A DNA stretch of 64,000 bases from Benzoatithermus sp963720725 (GTDB taxonomy: Bacteria > Pseudomonadota > Alphaproteobacteria > Geminicoccales > Geminicoccaceae). This document shows, one piece after another, positions 57,585 to 64,000 of the stretch (position 1 is its first letter; every line of letters starts with the position of its first letter). A program made the position numbers and the translations under genes. The stretch lies in NCBI GenBank assembly GCA_963720725.1, contig CAVRGN010000008.1:1-64000 (forward strand), given 5' to 3'. The notes beneath the pieces are model-generated. The model did no database searches. It saw nothing but the letters and a program-made list of their open reading frames with translations, and was not told where the DNA came from.

Positions 57585-59048
57585 ATGGCACGAAACTCCG
57601 CACGGGTCGGCCCGAGATTTCCGCAAGTGGTGGTCCTGTTCGGTGCCACCGGCGATCTCGCGCGCCGCAAGCTGCTGCCCGGCCTGTTCCACCTCGCCAC
57701 CGCCGGGTTCATGCCGGGCAGCCGGATCATCGGCGTGTCGCTGGACGCCATGGACGCGGACGGCTTTCGCGCGGTCGCGCGCGAGGCCCTCGACCAGTTC
57801 GGCTCGCGCAAGGTGGCCGACGGCGACTGGAGCAGCTTTGCCGACATGCTCGACTATGTGCCGCTGGCGGCGGGCGCCGACGCCCTGCGGGGGACGGTGA
57901 CCCGGGCGCGCGATGCCCTGGGCGGGGACAGCCGTCTCGTCCACTATCTGAGCGTGCCGCCGAACGCGGCCCTGGCCGCCGTGCGCCTGCTGGCCGAGGC
58001 CGAGCTGACCCGCAACTGCCGCATCATCATGGAAAAGCCGTTCGGCACCGACCTCGATTCCGCGGTTTCGCTCAACGAGCAGCTGCACAAGGTCTTCGCC
58101 GAGGACCAGATCTTCCGCATCGACCACTTCCTGGGCAAGGAAGCGGCGCAGAACATCCTGGCCTTCCGCTTCGCCAACGGCCTGTTCGAGCCGATCTGGA
58201 ACCGCAACTTCATCGACCATGTCCAGATCGACGTGCCCGAGACCCTGGGCCTCGGCAAGCGGGCGGGGTTCTACGAGCAGACCGGCGCCTTCCGCGACAT
58301 GGTGGTGACCCACCTGTTCCAGATCCTGGCCTTCATGGCCATGGAGCCGCCGACCGCCCTGGAGCCGGCACCGATCAGCGAGGAGAAGAACAAGGTCTTC
58401 CGCAGCATGCTGCCGCTCGACCCCAAGGACGTGGTGCGGGGGCAATATGTCGGCTACCGCGGCGAGGAGGGCGTCGATCGGGAATCCGACACCGAGACCT
58501 TCATCGCGCTCCGATGCGGGATCGACAATTGGCGCTGGGCCGGGGTGCCGTTCTTCCTGCGCACCGGCAAGCGCATGGCCGAGGGCCAGCGGATCATCTC
58601 GATCGCCTTCCGCGAGCCGCCCAAGAGCATGTTCCCGACCGGCTCGGGCGTCGGTGCCCAGGGGCCCGACCATCTGACCTTCGACCTCGCCGATTCCTCC
58701 AAGATGTCGCTGTCCTTCTACGGCAAGCGCCCCGGCCCGGGGATGCGGCTGGACAAGGTCAGCATGCAGTTCGCCATGCACGAGACCGGCTGGATCGGCG
58801 ACGTGCTCGAGGCCTATGAGCGGCTGATCCTGGACGCCATGCGCGGCGACCGCACCCTGTTCACCACCTCGGAAGGCATCGAGCGGCTGTGGAGGGTCTC
58901 GATGCCCCTGCTCGACGCGCCACCGCCGGTGCGGCTCTACGAGCCGGGCTCGTGGGGCCCCAAGACCATCCACCAGCTGGTCGCGCCCCACGCCTGGCGG
59001 CTCCCGTTCGAGCGCGCATGGCGCGACCCGGACAAGACGGGCAGCTGA
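57585..59048 (+). CDS. zwf: Glucose-6-phosphate dehydrogenase
   Basis: A 487-residue enzyme converting glucose 6-phosphate and NAD(P)+ to 6-phosphogluconolactone at the entry of the Entner-Doudoroff and pentose phosphate routes. Landmarks: nucleotide site FGATGDLARRKLLPGL, EKPFGTDLDSA, the active-site segment RIDHFLGKEAAQNI (catalytic His) and NWRWAGVPFFLRTGKRM. The C-terminus is WRDPDKTGS. The last 55 bases are repeated exactly at 63869-63923, and the last 90 in diverged form at 63834-63923. No edd, pgl or gnd gene lies next to it. Confidence 0.97.
   Translation: MARNSARVGPRFPQVVVLFGATGDLARRKLLPGLFHLATAGFMPGSRIIGVSLDAMDADGFRAVAREALDQFGSRKVADGDWSSFADMLDYVPLAAGADALRGTVTRARDALGGDSRLVHYLSVPPNAALAAVRLLAEAELTRNCRIIMEKPFGTDLDSAVSLNEQLHKVFAEDQIFRIDHFLGKEAAQNILAFRFANGLFEPIWNRNFIDHVQIDVPETLGLGKRAGFYEQTGAFRDMVVTHLFQILAFMAMEPPTALEPAPISEEKNKVFRSMLPLDPKDVVRGQYVGYRGEEGVDRESDTETFIALRCGIDNWRWAGVPFFLRTGKRMAEGQRIISIAFREPPKSMFPTGSGVGAQGPDHLTFDLADSSKMSLSFYGKRPGPGMRLDKVSMQFAMHETGWIGDVLEAYERLILDAMRGDRTLFTTSEGIERLWRVSMPLLDAPPPVRLYEPGSWGPKTIHQLVAPHAWRLPFERAWRDPDKTGS
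58994..59048 (+). repeat. 55-bp direct repeat, copy 1 (3' end of zwf), possible attachment site
   Basis: The last 55 bases of zwf including its stop codon are identical to 63869-63923, at a distance of 4,875 bases in the same orientation. Homology stops sharply after the stop codon. The arrangement matches attL/attR pairs of elements that integrate in the 3' end of a protein gene and restore it. Confidence 0.7.
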
Positions 59049-59113
59049 AGTTGCGAGTACGATCGGCAGCAGACAGCGCGACAGGGACGCCCAGCCATGC
59101 GCATGGAGCCCGC

Positions 59114-60178
59114 TCACGCGAACAGGAAGTCTTCGGCGTCCAGGAATCCCACGTCGCCGGAGAACTGGACTAGGACGGTATTGGCGGTCTCCTGCGTACC
59201 GCCGACGCGGCCCAGACTAAGGAGGTTGCCATCGAGATGACCGTCAAGATCGGCAAAACCGGTGATCTCCGACCAGCCGGTAAGGTCGATCAGATCCTGC
59301 GGTCCGCCGACGGCATCATCGAAATCGCCAATGACGTCGTGGCCGGAGCCGGGCGCGAAACAGAAGATGTCGCTGCCACCCCGGGCCAGCGGATGGCGTT
59401 CGGCCGCATCGCCGAACAGCACGTCGGAGCCTTGTCCGCCGTCGAGCACGTCGTCACCGCCGCGCGCGCCCGCCTCGAGCAAAAAACCATCGCCGAACAG
59501 CGCGTCGTCGCCGCCGCCGCCGATGAGCATGTCCCTGCCGCCGCTGGCCTGCCCATGTAGAGCGAAACCGTCGCCGAACAGCGTGTCTTCGCCGCGGCTG
59601 CCGAGAAGCAGGTCGTCGCCACCCACCGTCCGATCGAAGAGCTCGAACGAATCACCGAACTCCTGGTCCGACCCGGCACCGCCCTGCAGCGAATCATCAC
59701 CACCGTGGCCCCGGCCGTGCAGTTCGAACGCATCCCCGAACAGCGCATCGTTGCCGAGACGGCCGGCCAGGAAATCGTCGCCACCCCGCGCCCGCTGTTC
59801 GAGATAGAGTGCGTCGCCGAACAGGGCATCGCGATGCCGGTCGCCAACCAGCACGTCGGCGCCACCCCGACCTCGACCCTGCAGGAAGGCTGCATCGCCG
59901 AACAGCCGGTCCATGCCCGAGCCGCCCGCCAGCCAATCGTCGCCGCCGCGGCCCTGGCCCGCTATTCGCCAGGCGTCGCCAAACAGCTGGTCACCGCCGC
60001 CGCGGCCGAACAGCCAGTCGTCACCGCCCCGGCCCGCAACTAGTACAACGCCGGTATCGGTAGCCCCGAGCTCGTTGCCGGCCGTGAATGGGTCACCGAA
60101 GCCGATATCGGCCGCGCGAGTGCCGACAATGAAGTTGTCGTTGCCGGGATCGAGCCCGATGCCACCGATGAACTCCAT
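59114..60178 (-). CDS. RTX protein with eight 27-residue repeats
   Basis: A 354-residue protein with no signal peptide (start MEFIGGIGLDPGNDNFIVGT, ATG at 60178). Residues 51-266 are eight tandem repeats of exactly 27 residues. Each is one GGDDxLxGx nonamer, one xxxDxLFGD nonamer, and a third nonamer lacking the RTX consensus (for example AWRIAGQGR, AFELHGRGH). The end has the RTX C-terminal signature (SGHDVIGDFDDAVGGPQDLI then LTGWSEITGF), which fits type I secretion. Calcium binding by the first two nonamers is inferred. First (5'-most by coordinate) of the minus-strand cluster between the zwf repeats. Confidence 0.88.
   Translation of the reverse strand: MEFIGGIGLDPGNDNFIVGTRAADIGFGDPFTAGNELGATDTGVVLVAGRGGDDWLFGRGGGDQLFGDAWRIAGQGRGGDDWLAGGSGMDRLFGDAAFLQGRGRGGADVLVGDRHRDALFGDALYLEQRARGGDDFLAGRLGNDALFGDAFELHGRGHGGDDSLQGGAGSDQEFGDSFELFDRTVGGDDLLLGSRGEDTLFGDGFALHGQASGGRDMLIGGGGDDALFGDGFLLEAGARGGDDVLDGGQGSDVLFGDAAERHPLARGGSDIFCFAPGSGHDVIGDFDDAVGGPQDLIDLTGWSEITGFADLDGHLDGNLLSLGRVGGTQETANTVLVQFSGDVGFLDAEDFLFA
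59381..60028 (-). repeat. Eight tandem 81-bp coding repeats
   Basis: Eight in-frame units of 81 bases within the RTX gene, each encoding 27 residues. They vary at many synonymous and some coding positions, so they are old rather than freshly expanded. Confidence 0.85.
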
Positions 60179-60207
60179 GTCGCTTGCTCCGGTCGAACCA
60201 CCGATCG

Positions 60208-60538
60208 TCAGGATGCATGTGGATCGGCTTTGTGCCAATCCGCTGCTTCGCACGAACCGGCCGGCAACACCAGATCCAGGCGCAGGGAGGCGCCGGTTGC
60301 GTTGGCGATCTTGACCAGAGTCATGGTGGTGGGCAACACGCGGCCGCTCTCGAAGTCTCGCGACGAACGACTGGGCGGTCGCCATCCTGGCAGCGAGCTC
60401 GGACTGCGACAGCCCGGCCGCAATGCGGGCGCGAGCGATCACCCGCGCGATCTGCCGCGCTAGGGCCCGCTCGTCGACGATGTCGTCAATTGCCAGCGCA
60501 TACCGGGTTCCGGCGGCTGGCCCTGCAAATCTGTGCAT
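60208..60538 (-). pseudogene. XRE/HigA-like HTH regulator, frameshifted
   Basis: The frame from an ATG at 60538 encodes ALARQIARVIARARIAAGLS then QSELAARMATAQSFVARL, an HTH_3 domain. After that it loses similarity. The continuation ESGRVLPTTMTLVKIANATG then ASLRLDLVLP lies in the next frame and ends at 60208. Removing one base at about 60352 joins VARL to ESGRVLP exactly as in intact HTH proteins. Such small regulators are often antitoxins, but no toxin gene is adjacent. Either a real inactivation or a sequence error. Confidence 0.7.
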
Positions 60539-60579
60539 GGGGACGCCTCAAGGCAGTTTGGCATGGCACGAGTATCGGC

Positions 60580-61317
60580 TCACAACCGGAACGGATTGCC
60601 CTCAATGACCGTGAACGGTAGATCGCCCAACGCGTATGCATCACCGCTCCGATTGACTTGGTTGCATAGTTCCTGCCCGGATCGGGCGCGCTGCCACCGC
60701 AGGCACAGGTCACCATCGGGCTGCAGCCGCCAGGAACCTTGGTCGGGGCCGAACACGGGATCGGCGGTTCGCAGGCTGGCGCTGCCGCCTGGTGCCAGGA
60801 AAATGAAGGCGGCCCCGTTGAACGCGAGCGTGTGGCCGATGATCCCGTTCTGGACCGCACTGCCGTTCAGCTTGGCTCCGGTTCCGGCCGTGGTGACGGG
60901 CGCGGCGCTGGTCACGGCGCCGCAGGCATCGGCGTAGCGGCTGTCGAGCGAGGTTGCGGTCGGGTCCAGGATGTAGACGCATTGGGCACGCGCAAGCGTT
61001 GTGGCGTCCATTCCCGCTACGACGAGATCGCCGATCGCGTAGAGTTCGCAGGGCGGCTGGGTCGCTACCTGGCGTCGCGCCTGACACTCGTGCACGGCCA
61101 CCCCGATCGCGCCGTCAATCGAGTTGGCCGCCGAACTCCAGCCCGAGGCGTAGGAGGAGGTGCTTACCGTGCCCCCCGTCACCGCCAAGGCGCGGTAGTT
61201 CGGTAGGGACCGATACTGGGCGAAGTCGCCTTCGGCCGAACTTGGCCCGTCGCCGCTGGTGCAGGCGGCGAGGGCTGTGGCAAGCACGAGGGCGCCGTGG
61301 CGTGGCGAAAAATCCAT
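60580..61317 (-). CDS. Lipoprotein of unknown function
   Basis: A 245-residue protein with a lipoprotein signal (hydrophobic segment and LAAC, Cys at residue 19). The mature chain has several Cys (HECQARRQV, PPCELYAIGD, RAQCVYILD, DACGAVTS). The C-terminal stretch GSWRLQPDGDLCLRW is like the W-x-C-x-W motif of DUF995-type domains, with ELCNQVNRSGDAYAL at the end. It probably faces the periplasm or cell surface. It sits in the repeat-protein cluster and could help process or anchor those proteins; that is a guess from position. Confidence 0.7.
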   Translation of the reverse strand: MDFSPRHGALVLATALAACTSGDGPSSAEGDFAQYRSLPNYRALAVTGGTVSTSSYASGWSSAANSIDGAIGVAVHECQARRQVATQPPCELYAIGDLVVAGMDATTLARAQCVYILDPTATSLDSRYADACGAVTSAAPVTTAGTGAKLNGSAVQNGIIGHTLAFNGAAFIFLAPGGSASLRTADPVFGPDQGSWRLQPDGDLCLRWQRARSGQELCNQVNRSGDAYALGDLPFTVIEGNPFRL

Positions 61318-61342
61318 CGCAAGTATTCCTGGCTTGCGAGAA

Positions 61343-62230
61343 CTACATGCTGATTCCGCCTCGGCCGCCGCCGAAGCCGCCCATGCCGCCGCCGAAACCG
61401 CCCCGGCCATTGCCGTTTCCATTGCCATTGCCGTTGCCGACGTTGCCATTGCCATTGCCGTTTCCATTGCCGCCCGCGCTTGCAGTCGTGCGGCCGCCCG
61501 ACCTACGGCTACCGTTGCCATTGCCGTTGCTTAGGTTGCCATTGCCGCGGTTGCTCGCAACATTGTCGTTGCCATTGTTGTTTCCCTGATTGTTGTTGCC
61601 GTTGTTGTTCCCGATATTGTTGTTGCCGTTGTTGTTGCCGTGACCCGAACTCGTGACACCATTGCCACTGGAGCCCTGATCGTCACGGCGGCCGCCGATG
61701 CTGCCGTCGCCGACTGCGTCGCCGCCGACATTCGCGGTACCTTTGGTGTTGCTGCCGACGTTCCCTCCGCCCGGGTTGCCGCTGCCGACGTTCCCACTGC
61801 CGACATTGCCGTTGCCGACATTGCCGTTGCCGACATTGCTGTTGCCGACATTACCGTTGCCGACATTGCCCTTGCCAACGTTGCCGCTGCCGACGTTGCC
61901 GGAGCTTCCGCTCCCGAGACTGCCGGTTCGGGTTTCGTGGCTCGCGGGCGCATCATGCGACCCGGCGCGGCCGCCCTGGCCACGGTCCGCCCCGCGGCCA
62001 CTATTGCCGCCGACCCTATCTTCACCTCGGCCATCGTCCTGGTAGTCGGGATAGAACCGACGCATGAATTCGGCGAAACTCGGCACCGATTGCGCGGCAA
62101 GTTCGGTGTTGGCTCCCGGCTCGACGGAGGGCAGCTGCGACAGGTTGCTCGGTCCTAGGAGCCCGGATTTGGCTGAAACCGTCAGACCGGTGGCGACAAG
62201 CGCTCCGGTCGAAAGGAGCAAGGTCCTCAT
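61343..62230 (-). CDS. Secreted Asn/Gly-rich pentapeptide-repeat protein
   Basis: A 295-residue protein with a signal peptide (MRTLLLSTGALVATGLTVSA). A short folded-looking segment has SFAEFMRRFYPDYQDD, and the rest is low complexity. Residues 111-160 are ten perfect-length pentapeptides GNVGx, the pattern of Pentapeptide_2 repeats known from mycobacterial PPE-MPTR proteins. Later come Asn-rich runs (GNNNGNNNIGNNNGNNNQG) and a Gly-rich tail (GGFGGGMGGFGGGRGG). Secreted and probably surface-associated; function unknown. Confidence 0.75.
   Translation of the reverse strand: MRTLLLSTGALVATGLTVSAKSGLLGPSNLSQLPSVEPGANTELAAQSVPSFAEFMRRFYPDYQDDGRGEDRVGGNSGRGADRGQGGRAGSHDAPASHETRTGSLGSGSSGNVGSGNVGKGNVGNGNVGNSNVGNGNVGNGNVGSGNVGSGNPGGGNVGSNTKGTANVGGDAVGDGSIGGRRDDQGSSGNGVTSSGHGNNNGNNNIGNNNGNNNQGNNNGNDNVASNRGNGNLSNGNGNGSRRSGGRTTASAGGNGNGNGNGNVGNGNGNGNGNGRGGFGGGMGGFGGGRGGISM
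61751..61900 (-). repeat. Ten 15-bp coding repeats (GNVGx)
   Basis: Ten tandem 15-base units inside the Asn/Gly-rich gene. Units differ by one or two bases, so they are prone to slippage and copy-number change. Confidence 0.8.
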
Positions 62231-62293
62231 GGAAGTGCACTCCTTGGGCTGGCAGCCATCGGCTGGCCAGCCGTTAGGGTCATATATTTCTGA

Positions 62294-62707
62294 TCAGTCG
62301 TTGCCGTTGAAATTGCCGTTGAAGTTGCCGAGATTGCCATTGCCATTGCGGCTGCCTCCGTTGAAGCTGCCGTTGAAGCTGCCTATATTGCGGTTACCGT
62401 TGCGGTCACCTGTGTTGAATGCGCCGTTGACCGATCCGATATTGTGGTTGCCATTGTTATGGCCGGTGCTGCCGTAGCCGTTCATGCTGCCCACATTGGC
62501 GTTGCCGCCATTGTCGCTGCCCACATTGCCGTTCCCGCTATTGCCGTTCCCGACATTGTTGCGGCCGGTGTTGTTCAGGCCGACATTGCCGTTGGCGAAC
62601 CCGGCGAACGCCTCGCGATAGGTTCCGCCTCCGGCGGCTTTCCCCCCAGCGTTGGCGATCGCGCTGTTGGCGAGCATCGCGATTGCTGCAATTGCCAATA
62701 GCCTCAT
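62294..62707 (-). CDS. Secreted Asn/Gly-rich repeat protein
   Basis: A 137-residue protein with a signal peptide (cleavage after ANA near residue 20). After a short linker (YREAFAGFANGNVG) the mature part alternates Asn and Gly with irregular units such as NNVGNGNSGNGNVGS, HNNGNHNIGSVNG, RNGNRNIGSFNGSFNGG. It ends NFNGNFNGND. It belongs with its two neighbours as a small family. No cysteine. Confidence 0.7.
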   Translation of the reverse strand: MRLLAIAAIAMLANSAIANAGGKAAGGGTYREAFAGFANGNVGLNNTGRNNVGNGNSGNGNVGSDNGGNANVGSMNGYGSTGHNNGNHNIGSVNGAFNTGDRNGNRNIGSFNGSFNGGSRNGNGNLGNFNGNFNGND

Positions 62708-62786
62708 GGACCTGATCCCCTATTGGTCGGATGCGCGCGGCATAGTCCCCCGCGGCAGCGCCGCGAGGGACCTGCTGACGAATGGC

Positions 62787-63209
62787 TCAGTTGTTGCGGT
62801 TGCCGTTCTTGTTGCCGTTGTGGCTGCCAAAATTGGCGTTGCCGTTCAGGTTGCCATTGAAGTCGCCAATGTTCTTGTTGCCGTTGACATTGCCGTTGTA
62901 CGAGCCGGCATTGAGGTTACCGTTCGCGTTGCCGTTCAGGCTGCCATAGTTGTGATTGCCGTTCTTGTTGCCGTTGGCGGAGCCATAGTTGGCATTGCCG
63001 TTATCGTTGCCATTGCCCGAACCCCAGTTGTGGTTCCCGTTGTCGTTCCCGTTGAACGAGCCGGAATTGAGGTTGCCGTTCCCGTTGCCGTTGAAGCTCC
63101 CGAGATTGCCGTTGCCGTTCCCGTTGCCGTTAAAGCTGCCGGCGTTGGCGCCGGCAGCAACCAGCATAACCGCGGCGGTGGCGAAAAGCAGGGTGCGCAA
63201 AGTCTTCAT
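62787..63209 (-). CDS. Secreted protein made of nine 13-residue Asn/Gly repeats
   Basis: A 140-residue protein: a 23-residue signal peptide (MKTLRTLLFATAAVMLVAAG, then ANA) and a mature part of exactly nine 13-residue units with consensus GSxNGNxNGNxNx. Asn occupies nearly every second position; the variable positions hold aromatic, aliphatic or charged residues (F, Y, W, L, K, D, H). Such regular alternation suits a beta-solenoid or amyloid-like strand stack. ATG at 63209 was chosen because it gives the signal peptide. Upstream lies a strongly AT-rich region. Confidence 0.75.
   Translation of the reverse strand: MKTLRTLLFATAAVMLVAAGANAGSFNGNGNGNGNLGSFNGNGNGNLNSGSFNGNDNGNHNWGSGNGNDNGNANYGSANGNKNGNHNYGSLNGNANGNLNAGSYNGNVNGNKNIGDFNGNLNGNANFGSHNGNKNGNRNN
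62790..63140 (-). repeat. Nine tandem 39-bp coding repeats
   Basis: Nine in-frame 39-base units that make up the entire mature coding part of the gene above; they end immediately before the stop codon. Confidence 0.85.
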
Positions 63210-63833
63210 GGCGATATCCCCATAGTGCTCGATCACGGCGACGGGTCCTATCGGCGCGCCGTAGGAGCGGAGTGATTGCCGCCAAATGCTATGTATGGTC
63301 GAGTGGACCCGATACGACACCAGAAAATGATTTTTATTCCCTGTTGTAAATAAAAAAATCGTTTCACCGATATTTGAAACTTAAAAGCGAAGTAATAGAT
63401 ATTTTCTGTTCAATTAGTCCATAATAAATTAGATATATCAGAGCGCTCTGTATTCGTACTAAATTGCTGTAATGCAACATAATAGTTGGCATCTGTGCTG
63501 AATTATTCGGATCAATTCAGCGTGAGCCGGGTGATTACAATACCCGCTCTTTCAGCTCCAATATTGTCATTCCCTTCATCTCATCCATAGGATGTATTGG
63601 TAAAAATGTCGCAAAGCGTGTCTTTTTTGGCGGCCTTATCGTAGTGGTAGAAATATAACATACGGCTTCCGTTCATACAAGTGGGGGTTGTCCGCGACCT
63701 TCCCCATGTTCCTCAACCGCGCACCCCGGGCACCCGGCCTGAATGTACGAACAGACTTTTCAGGATGAGCGCGGTCTGCCCGTGGCTCGTGATCGGGAAC
63801 ATGAGCTGAGGCGTCCGCTGCGGGCGTGGACTC
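63210..63833. other. Gene-free AT-rich region
   Basis: About 620 bases without a convincing gene. 63300-63660 is strikingly AT-rich compared with the rest of the window, with runs such as AAATAAAAAAATC and TAATAAATTAGATATA. It lies upstream of the Asn/Gly cluster and probably holds its promoter, possibly a target of a xenogeneic silencer. A short minus-strand frame at 63636-63860 has no supporting feature. Confidence 0.55.
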
Positions 63834-63923
63834 CCCAAGACCATCGATCAGCTGGTGCACCCCACGCTCTGGCGGCTCCCGTTCGAGCGCGCATGGCGCG
63901 ACCCGGACAAGACGGGCAGCTGA
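63834..63923 (+). pseudogene. Displaced 3' fragment of zwf
   Basis: Thirty codons homologous to the end of zwf (58959-59048), in frame to the same stop: PKTIDQLVHPTLWRLPFER and onward, versus PKTIHQLVAPHAWRLPFER in zwf. The first 35 bases differ at several positions; the last 55 are identical. It has no upstream gene body. It is either the original chromosomal gene end displaced by an integrated segment, or an element-borne copy. Confidence 0.75.
63869..63923 (+). repeat. 55-bp direct repeat, copy 2, possible attachment site
   Basis: Identical to 58994-59048. Sequence after the stop codon (63924-64000) is unrelated to that after zwf and holds no recognisable gene before the window ends. Confidence 0.7.
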
Positions 63924-64000
63924 TCGCCGTTCCTCGGCCCGTGGTCGTGCCTGCTGCCCTTCTTCGGCAGGAGCTCGTCGGTCGTTGGCGCCGAACTTCC

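Noticed and set aside
61640..62158. Plus-strand frame with repeated AVADIAVADI units
   Set aside because: Mirror of the GNVGx repeats on the minus strand, which has a signal peptide and a consistent family; the plus frame has neither.
61751..63140. Short tandem repeats that could be mistaken for a CRISPR array
   Set aside because: Units are 15 or 39 bp, contiguous without unique spacers, and stay in frame within coding sequence.
63636..63860. Small minus-strand frame at the right end
   Set aside because: No signal, no family similarity, and it overlaps the zwf fragment homology.

Overview
The window is a GC-rich chromosomal segment from what looks like an alphaproteobacterium, probably of the Rhodospirillales/Geminicoccales type. 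This rests on gene content and codon bias only: several CUT1/CUT2 sugar ABC operons, a smo/mtlK-like polyol operon, a putative EcfG-type promoter, FNR/FixK-type regulation and Tat-exported enzymes. I saw no rRNA, tRNA or CRISPR array.

Layout. 0-6 kb: a partial AAA ATPase, an MFS exporter, and an ECF sigma/anti-sigma pair followed by a Tat-exported ferritin-like protein. 6-8.5 kb: a perfect FNR-type box between a small secreted protein and a DUF7453-like secreted repeat protein, then relics of a DUF2283 module. 8.5-16.5 kb: purA followed by a stress-flavoured group (DUF892 ferroxidase-like protein, RTX protein, stress-type SDR behind an EcfG-like promoter, HtrA-like protease, HD hydrolase, NUDIX hydrolase with no canonical start codon, bactofilin). 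16.6-23 kb: FUSC protein, YdcZ-type DMT protein, an orphan CUT2 permease and trkA-trkH potassium uptake. 23-32.9 kb: an IS1380 transposase scrap, a DUF1254/DUF1214 protein, aldo/keto reductase, carboxymuconolactone decarboxylase-like protein, a bacterial SABATH methyltransferase, a Tat-exported acetamidase/formamidase and a DUF5939 adenylate cyclase. 32.9-41.3 kb: a polyol catabolic operon on the minus strand (SorC regulator, binding protein, two permeases, ATPase, mannitol-dehydrogenase-family enzyme, two SDRs). 42-46 kb: a second sugar ABC system whose two permease halves appear fused but are split by a one-base frameshift. 46-48.8 kb: a CobW GTPase overlapping a small conserved partner, and a second adenylate cyclase.

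48.8-51.1 kb is an AT-richer island with a secreted tandem caspase-like protein: the first domain has lost its catalytic His and is interrupted by a frameshift at a G6 tract, while the second keeps the His/Cys dyad. 51.3-59 kb: a molybdopterin oxidoreductase, TetR regulator, a complete polar amino-acid ABC operon and zwf.

The most unusual part is 59-63.9 kb. Immediately after zwf, six minus-strand genes (an RTX protein built of 27-residue repeats, a frameshifted HTH regulator, a lipoprotein and three secreted Asn/Gly repeat proteins) lie between the 3' end of zwf and a second, partly diverged copy of that 3' end. A 55-bp perfect direct repeat brackets the cluster, as expected if a mobile segment had integrated at the end of zwf. 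No integrase is visible inside it. One of the Asn/Gly proteins is, after its signal peptide, exactly nine 13-residue repeats.
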